This document shows positions 59,001-64,000 of a DNA stretch of 64,000 bases, piece after piece (the first letter of the stretch is position 1; each line of letters opens with the position of its first letter). Made by a program: the position numbers and the translations under genes. This DNA is from Acidobacteriaceae bacterium (GTDB lineage: Bacteria > Acidobacteriota > Terriglobia > Bryobacterales > Bryobacteraceae): assembly GCA_019240475.1 (NCBI GenBank), contig JAFAYI010000023.1, positions 41,332 through 105,331 on the forward strand. Direction: 5' to 3'. The notes below the pieces were generated by a model. It was not told the origin of the DNA. It did no database searches and saw only the letters and a list, made by a program, of their open reading frames with translations.

Positions 59001-61547
59001 TTAGAGTGGCGACGCAGGCGAAGGCGCAGCAGGCGGCGCGGGGGTAGGGACGGTGGACGGAACGGGATTCTTAAGAGTGGTCGCGCGGCCCGTGGTATCG
59101 CCACGCAGCCAGATGTAGAGATTGGCAGGCGGGCCGGACTGCTCGGGGAGCGTGACAGCGAGCGACTGAAGCTGGCCCTGGCCGGCTATGGGAACCGGCA
59201 GAGCCGAAACATCGAGGCCGTTGGATTGATCCCAACCGGCTTTCTCGATCATTTCGAGATTGCGGCCGGTCAGGGTATAGGCACGCATGGCGGAAGCGGG
59301 CGGAGCGGGCGCCGGATCGGCCGAGACTTGGAACGAATCGATTTGAGGCAGGCGAACGATTTGCGCGAGCGGGAAGGGTTGGGACTTCCCTGCCCTGCCG
59401 TTATCGATGATGGCCTGGAGCGAACAGCCAGCCGGGAGGGCGCCGGTATCGAAGGACAGGAAGAGTTGATCTTGCGAAAGCTGCTGGAGGCTGTAGGCGG
59501 AGGTCTGCTCACCGATGTGGAGCGCAGCGCCTGGAGAAGCGGCATCGGCGCAGGCGAGCTGGAGGGTGCTGGAACGGGCGATGTTCTTGACGTCGAGCAT
59601 GGCCGTGAGATTGTATCCGGCGGGAAATTCGCTGGGACGAGTGGCGATGGCCATGCCGACGGGGAGCGAAAGCTTGGAGCTGGCGATGAGGGGCAGCGGT
59701 CCGGTGATCTGCAGGGCGTCGGGAAACGAGAGGGGCTCGCTGCGATCCTTCATGAATGCCTGGACGGCGAGGGAAGCGCCGGGTTGAAGGTTAGATTTCA
59801 ACTGGACGGTGAGGTTTCGCTCGCCGCCATTGCCGGCGGCGGCGCCAAGCTCTAGGACGGCGTTGGACGCAGCGAGACGGGTGAGTTCATCGAGGCGCTC
59901 GCCTTTGAGGACGTAGTGCTGGATGGCGACGCCCTGATTGGCAAGGATCGGCAGGTTATCGATCTTCGGGGGATTCGGCAGGATTTTGAAATCGACCGGA
60001 TGAGGTTTGCCGTCCTGTTGAGCGATCAAGAGCGCGTATTCGCCGGGATCGAGATCGCCGGTGTCGATCTGGACATCCATGCGATCCTGCGGCCCTTCGC
60101 GAAGGCCTTTGGGCAGGACGAAGGGGACGGGTTGCGCGGTGGCGAACTCGTCGTTGAGTTTCTTGACTTGGACCTTGGTGGTGAACTCGAAGTCGCCACC
60201 GGAGAGGGTTACGGGTATCTTGCCGCTCTTGGCGACGAGCGAATCCTGGGAGGCGGCAATGAGGCTGGCGTGTTTGAAGTCGCTGAGGGGGAGGACGTGA
60301 ACGAGGCCGGAGACCGCGAAGGGCACCCAATCCCAGTAGGCTGTCAGCCGGTAGTCGCCAGCCGGAAGAGCGGCCTTGGCGAGATCGAGTTCGAGGGCTT
60401 TTTGATTGCCGAGTTTGAGGACAGTGACGGCGGATTTGACGGCGCCACTTTGGAGCGTCCAGAGGCGGGCGCGCTGGAGGTACTTCCATTCGGGATCCGG
60501 AAGCTCGACAGGCAAAGGCGATTTCTGGCCGGCGGGGATGAAGTTGGATTTTTCGATGTGGATGGCGGGCAAGGGCATGTTGGGAATGCGGCTGGCCCAG
60601 ATGTAGGCGATGCGGGTGTGAGGCGGCGCGGGAGTTTGCTGGCCGCAGAGATTGACGCCGGATTGCGCGAGAGGCTCGGCGAAAGAGGAACGGAACTGGG
60701 TATCGGGGAAAGCGATGGCTCGGAGGTCGAGGAGCATGGCGGCGCCGCCGGTGGCGAGTCCGATGGGGCTGCCGAAGAAGAGAGTGGCGGCGGCGGTAGC
60801 GAGGCTGGCGGTTTGTCCGATGTTGACGGCGGTGGAGGGCGTGAGGGGATTGTAGGCGGCGAGCTGCGGGTTCATGCTGGCGAAGAGAGTTTCGGCCTGC
60901 TCGGCGGGAGGGGCGTTGCGGTCGAGCTGGACGGCAAAACCGTATTGGGAGGCGAAGCCGGTAAGGGCTGCGTTGACGCTGTTCGATGAGCTTTCGGCGT
61001 TAGAGAGCGCTTGCACGAGAGCTTCGGTTTGGGCGGTTTTGTCGGCGTAATCGGCAAGCTGGGCGATGAGGACATTATCTTGCGAAAGGAAGTTGCGGAC
61101 CTTGCGTTTACTGAGGCCTTCGGGGCCGTAGACAAAGGCCGCGAGGGAGACGGTTTCGGGGATCTTCCATTGCTGAGGCTTGGCGGCGGAGACCGGGTCG
61201 GTGACGACGACCATGGGCTTGCCGGGCTCGATTTTTGCCGGGACCATGACAAGCGCTATTTCGCCGGGACGTTTTTCCCGACCGCGCAGGAGGGGCGAGT
61301 AGCGCAGGGTGTCTTCTTCGCTCAGATGGATGATGGTGCGGAAGGGGAGCGCATCAGAATTTTGAGGCGAGTAGACACGGAGATCGACTGCGCCGAGCGG
61401 GGCGCCGGCAGGACAAGCCGGGATGGGCGGCGCTTCGGGGGCGGGAGCGGCAGGGTTCGGAGCATTGGATGAGGAAGGCTTGGGCGTGTCCTGCGCTCCG
61501 ACCGCAAACACCAGAAGGAGCGCCACGCAGGCGGCGCGCAAGAGCAT
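59001..61547 (-). CDS. Large secreted protein of unknown function
   Basis: 848 residues with a signal peptide (LRAACVALLLVFAVGA) and a Pro/Ala linker. The N-terminal half has a conserved-looking region (LPFRTIIHLSEEDTLRYSPL, WKIPETVSLAAFVYGPEGL), and the rest consists of several beta-rich units of about 90-100 residues that resemble Ig-like folds. No catalytic motif is seen. It is long and ordered, so it is real, and may be an adhesin-like or scaffold protein. Function unknown. Confidence 0.7.
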   Translation of the reverse strand: MLLRAACVALLLVFAVGAQDTPKPSSSNAPNPAAPAPEAPPIPACPAGAPLGAVDLRVYSPQNSDALPFRTIIHLSEEDTLRYSPLLRGREKRPGEIALVMVPAKIEPGKPMVVVTDPVSAAKPQQWKIPETVSLAAFVYGPEGLSKRKVRNFLSQDNVLIAQLADYADKTAQTEALVQALSNAESSSNSVNAALTGFASQYGFAVQLDRNAPPAEQAETLFASMNPQLAAYNPLTPSTAVNIGQTASLATAAATLFFGSPIGLATGGAAMLLDLRAIAFPDTQFRSSFAEPLAQSGVNLCGQQTPAPPHTRIAYIWASRIPNMPLPAIHIEKSNFIPAGQKSPLPVELPDPEWKYLQRARLWTLQSGAVKSAVTVLKLGNQKALELDLAKAALPAGDYRLTAYWDWVPFAVSGLVHVLPLSDFKHASLIAASQDSLVAKSGKIPVTLSGGDFEFTTKVQVKKLNDEFATAQPVPFVLPKGLREGPQDRMDVQIDTGDLDPGEYALLIAQQDGKPHPVDFKILPNPPKIDNLPILANQGVAIQHYVLKGERLDELTRLAASNAVLELGAAAGNGGERNLTVQLKSNLQPGASLAVQAFMKDRSEPLSFPDALQITGPLPLIASSKLSLPVGMAIATRPSEFPAGYNLTAMLDVKNIARSSTLQLACADAASPGAALHIGEQTSAYSLQQLSQDQLFLSFDTGALPAGCSLQAIIDNGRAGKSQPFPLAQIVRLPQIDSFQVSADPAPAPPASAMRAYTLTGRNLEMIEKAGWDQSNGLDVSALPVPIAGQGQLQSLAVTLPEQSGPPANLYIWLRGDTTGRATTLKNPVPSTVPTPAPPAAPSPASPL

Positions 61548-61592
61548 TCTAGTTTCAGGATAGCGAGCGCCCCATTGAGCGCAGCGTGTGAA

Positions 61593-62135
61593 CTAGGAAG
61601 CTGAGACGGCAGTGGGGGCTGGGTAGGCGAGGGTCGCGCCTTCTATTTTGCAGAAGGGCGTCATGGCGTGACGGTTCGACTTAGTCGCGCTCATGATGTG
61701 TTCGACCGGATAGGCGCGGGCGGCGAGCGCGTCGGCGATGAGCGAGCGATGACATCGCCAGGGCACGGCTTCGGCGCACATCAGCGCGATGGGTTCGTGA
61801 AGCGCGAGGGCGATCAAAGTTTCGAGCGCAGAGGCAAACTCGGGAGTCTGCATGTAGTCGGCATAGCCGCGAAAGGAGTCGTTGCGCCAGCCCAGGTTGG
61901 GCGAGTCCTTGCGTGGGCGGCGCAAGCCGCCGAGCGCTTTCATGTGCTGGTAGGCGATGCCCGAGTCGCGAAGCCGCGGAGCGAGAGCTTCCTGGCTGTA
62001 CTGCGGGTTGTGGCGCGATTTCGGGATGGTGCGAACGTCGACGAGGCGCTTGACACGGTGGGCTTGTAGCATCTCAATGAGCGCCTCAACGGGGCGCGTG
62101 GAATGCCCGATGGTTCGAATGACCGGCTTCTCCAT
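61593..62135 (-). CDS. DUF488 family protein
   Basis: 180 residues from the ATG at 62135; a longer upstream frame is not supported. DUF488 features: IRTIGHSTRPVEALIEML at the start, VDVRTIPKSRHNPQYS near 33, and the Cys/Arg block LMCAEAVPWRCHRSLIADAL near 118. The family is of unknown biochemical role, often near DNA-related genes. It is followed upstream by a 16-bp tandem repeat array. Confidence 0.85.
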   Translation of the reverse strand: MEKPVIRTIGHSTRPVEALIEMLQAHRVKRLVDVRTIPKSRHNPQYSQEALAPRLRDSGIAYQHMKALGGLRRPRKDSPNLGWRNDSFRGYADYMQTPEFASALETLIALALHEPIALMCAEAVPWRCHRSLIADALAARAYPVEHIMSATKSNRHAMTPFCKIEGATLAYPAPTAVSAS

Positions 62136-62340
62136 TCTCTTTATTGTTGGCTGGAGGCGCTGTGTGGCCGCAGGGCTTGGGCGGCAGCCGACGCGATGAA
62201 AGGAGGATCTTCCACATCCGAATCGGCAGAGACTCCGGCTTCCGACGAATCTGACCCCGGAAGAAGTTTCCAAGCTGAACGGACTCCCGTCTCCGGCCCA
62301 GCACGCTTGCAGCGCTCTCGAAAGTTGCACAAGCCAGAAT

Positions 62341-62413
62341 GAGCCGGTCCATCGTAGAGCCGGTCCATCGTAGAGCCGGTCCAGCGTAGAGCTGGCCCAG
62401 CGTAGAGCTGGCC
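62341..62413. repeat. 16-bp tandem repeats, 4.5 copies
   Basis: The unit gagccggtccatcgta repeats four times with two variant positions (t to g in the middle, cc to ct near the start), plus a half unit. It lies between the DUF488 and VOC genes. Unit size and direct tandem order rule out CRISPR. Similar short GC-rich tandem arrays are known in intergenic acidobacterial DNA; the role is unknown. Confidence 0.75.
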
Positions 62414-62432
62414 GATTTACTTCGCACGCACG

Positions 62433-62870
62433 TTAGCTGAGTTCTTGGGCCAGTCCGATGAGAAGCCCTTCCGGCCCGCGGATGTAACAGAGCCGATACG
62501 CCTGTTTATACTGGACTACTTCGCCTACGAGATGCGCGCCGCGCTTGCGGAGCCTTTCAAGCGTCTCGTCGATGTCATCCACCGCGAACATCACCCGGAG
62601 GTAGCCTAGAGCGTTCACCGGCGCTTTGCGGTGATCCGCCACGACAGGCGGCGTGAGAAAGCGGGAGAGCTCGAGCCGGCTGTGGCCGTCCGGTGTGCAC
62701 ATCATGGCAATCTCGACGCGCTGATCGCCCAGTCCAGTGACACGTCCGGCCCATTCTCCTTCGATCGTGGTCCGCCCTTCGAGCTCGAGGCCAAGCTCGC
62801 GGAAGAAATCAATCGTCCCCCCGAGATCATCGACGACGATTCCTACGTTGTCCATGCGTTTGAGCGCCAT
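62433..62870 (-). CDS. VOC-family (glyoxalase/dioxygenase fold) protein
   Basis: 145 residues with the VOC layout: DNVGIVVDDLGGTIDFFREL at the start, ALGYLRVMFAVDDIDETLERL near 87, and YIRGPEGLLIGLAQEL at the end (metal-binding Glu region). The family covers glyoxalase I, bleomycin-resistance and dioxygenase proteins, so the reaction cannot be named. It is preceded by about 50 bp with no other gene. Confidence 0.8.
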   Translation of the reverse strand: MALKRMDNVGIVVDDLGGTIDFFRELGLELEGRTTIEGEWAGRVTGLGDQRVEIAMMCTPDGHSRLELSRFLTPPVVADHRKAPVNALGYLRVMFAVDDIDETLERLRKRGAHLVGEVVQYKQAYRLCYIRGPEGLLIGLAQELS

Positions 62871-63195
62871 CTGTCCAATCTACAAGGCGTGCTCGCATCT
62901 AAGAACGGACTCTTTTGCAACGCTGAAGCACAACGCAACATGGCGCCTCAGAGATCGCTCCCGAATAGTGCTTGCTCGGGGCGGATCACGCGCTAATCGG
63001 AAGTGAGCGCACACCAGCTGCATAGATCGCGAGACATAGCTCACGTGACAATCAACTCGCGGGCCGCCGATTACGTGACCCTTCCCGGACTACACACGAT
63101 TCAGCGATTTTGAGGCTGGATGGAATTACCTGTTCGCGTCTCCTCGCCTGCCATTTCAAGAATTTGTGTTCTCCCAGCGACGGGGCCATCCCAGC
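62871..63195. other. Gene-free region beside decayed genes
   Basis: About 325 bp upstream of the VOC gene with no plausible ORF or strong promoter in either direction. The following bases (63196-63523) hold remnants of two genes, so this stretch may itself be eroded coding DNA. Confidence 0.4.
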
Positions 63196-63342
63196 GGGCG
63201 CGATATGGAAGAAGTCTTCTCGTGCTTGAACAACGCCGAGCGCGACGCTCTGGCCAGGCTTTTGCGAAAACTGGGACACGGGGCGGAGGAGCTTTCGGCC
63301 ACAAGAAAGAATTGGGTTGCAAATCAGAAAGTAAGGCGTTGA
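63196..63342 (+). pseudogene. MarR-type regulator remnant
   Basis: A frame without start reads GRDMEEVFSCLNNAERDALA, then RLLRKLGHGAEEL, like the end of MarR-family regulators (after the winged-helix). The DNA-binding part is missing upstream; the sequence before 63196 no longer aligns. It ends 1 bp before the pirin remnant. Confidence 0.4.
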
Positions 63343-63343
63343 A

Positions 63344-63523
63344 ATGTCAGAGCAAAAGAAAGGGTTGGGCGTCTACGGGACAGCCAGTTTCCATCTTCGG
63401 GCGTCATCCATGACCATCAACGAACCAGTCGCCAGCTTTGGTCCCTTTGTGATGAACATCGACGCCGAGTTGCGGGAAGCCTTCGCAGATTACCAGGCGG
63501 GCCGCATGGGCCACGTGCACTAA
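63344..63523 (+). pseudogene. Pirin gene remnant with internal deletion
   Basis: A 59-codon frame begins [12 protein letters not shown], a plausible pirin N-terminus, then jumps to [15 protein letters not shown] and [15 protein letters not shown], which is clearly the pirin C-terminus. The middle (about 200 residues with the metal site) is missing. With the MarR remnant just before it, this looks like a decayed marR-pirin operon. Confidence 0.55.
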
Positions 63524-63629
63524 GCTGGCATGCATCGAAAGGAAGATCTCTTATGGCTACTCAATGGGTAATGGCGGCGACCTTGGAGGCGTGAATAGGG
63601 GCGCAGCATTTCATGGGAGGAGAAACTTT

Positions 63630-64000
63630 ATGCGCGTTATCTCATCGCTTACTTTGCTCGCGATTGCCGCGAGCTTAGGCTTCGCCCAAGCGACGGCTGC
63701 AACGCCCGAGGTCGCGGTCGGCCCGCAATACGACAGCACGCATGTCTACGTGGCACCCGAAGACTTCGATCGGTTTGTGCAAAGCATTCTGGCGACCTTT
63801 GGCGGGACCACCACCAATGAAAGCGAATCCCAGGTGACGCCGACGCCTAGCCGCACCCTGTCGCAAGTGGTGCTGACGCCGGCTGGCACGTTGTCGGTAT
63901 TCGGGTACGAGACGCCGATCCCCTATCCGTTCGGCGGCGAGCGCACGGGCTATCTGGTCACCGATTTGGACGGCGGAGTCGAAGCGGCGCGGCGTGATGG
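63630..64000 (+). CDS. Secreted VOC-like protein (3' end off window)
   Basis: 123 codons visible, ATG at 63630 with GGAGG upstream. A signal peptide (RVISSLTLLAIAASLGFAQA) is followed by a VOC-type beginning: DSTHVYVAPEDFDRFVQSIL near residue 35, then TGYLVTDLDGGVEAARRDG near 107. The fold pairs this with glyoxalase-like proteins, but the signal peptide points outside the cytoplasm. The end is not in the window, so length and metal ligands cannot be checked. Confidence 0.7.
   Translation, partial: MRVISSLTLLAIAASLGFAQATAATPEVAVGPQYDSTHVYVAPEDFDRFVQSILATFGGTTTNESESQVTPTPSRTLSQVVLTPAGTLSVFGYETPIPYPFGGERTGYLVTDLDGGVEAARRD

Noticed and set aside
62341..62413. Possible CRISPR array
   Set aside because: Units are 16 bp and directly adjacent with no unique spacers, and there is no cas gene.

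Overview
The window looks like a chromosomal segment of an acidobacterium, probably of the Bryobacter/Solibacter group. This is inferred from a PEP-CTERM protein, a GldG/DUF4340-type transporter operon, several secreted proteins of the acidobacterial 'SPWAK' type, and a protein with the 'NAQHSTGP' N-terminus that is common in acidobacterial genomes. No rRNA, tRNA, CRISPR array or phage genes were seen.

Region 1 (1-35060) is a run of 27 genes, all on the minus strand, that reads as one very long exopolysaccharide (EPS) locus. In transcription order it starts with a small ribbon-helix-helix protein and PAPS synthesis and recycling (a fused ATP sulfurylase/APS kinase and a CysQ-type phosphatase). 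Next come Wza-like and Wzz-like proteins, a degenerate tyrosine-kinase-like ATPase, the initiating sugar-phosphate transferase and a polysaccharide deacetylase. An embedded non-ribosomal peptide module follows (A-PCP didomain, P450, stand-alone C domain, GNAT-like acyltransferase, C-A-PCP-TE protein). After it lie a Wzx-like flippase, a Wzy-like polymerase and two related GT4 glycosyltransferases, one fused to an FkbM methyltransferase. The run ends with a GDP-heptose precursor cassette (HddA, GmhA, GmhB, transaldolase), two sulfotransferases, a WecG/TagA transferase, a GDP-mannose 3,5-epimerase-like protein, an SGNH hydrolase and an acyltransferase that leaves the window. Together they predict a sulfated, O-acylated, probably heptose-containing polysaccharide with a short oxidised peptide or aminoacyl product made by the same operon.

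Region 2 (35373-47787) is mostly housekeeping: a Rieske oxygenase divergent from FabI; a four-gene Gld-type ABC transporter operon behind a good sigma-70-like promoter; nicotinate phosphoribosyltransferase plus nicotinamidase for NAD salvage; and a secreted TIM-barrel glycosidase-like protein paired with a TPR/beta-barrel protein.

Region 3 (47836-51422) is a small accessory patch with signs of decay: a phospholipase-D-like gene that runs into a HicB-type remnant, an HNH endonuclease gene with a one-base frameshift, and an intact Phd/VapC-type toxin-antitoxin pair whose palindromic operator touches the antitoxin start codon.

Region 4 (51536-64000) holds envelope and secreted proteins: a repeat-rich PEP-CTERM protein with a good terminator, two convergent paralogous secreted proteins, a BBP2-like porin, an M28 glutaminyl-cyclase-like enzyme, a RodZ-like protein, PgsA, a large secreted protein of unknown function, DUF488 and VOC proteins. 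It also has a 16-bp tandem repeat and remnants of a MarR-pirin pair.
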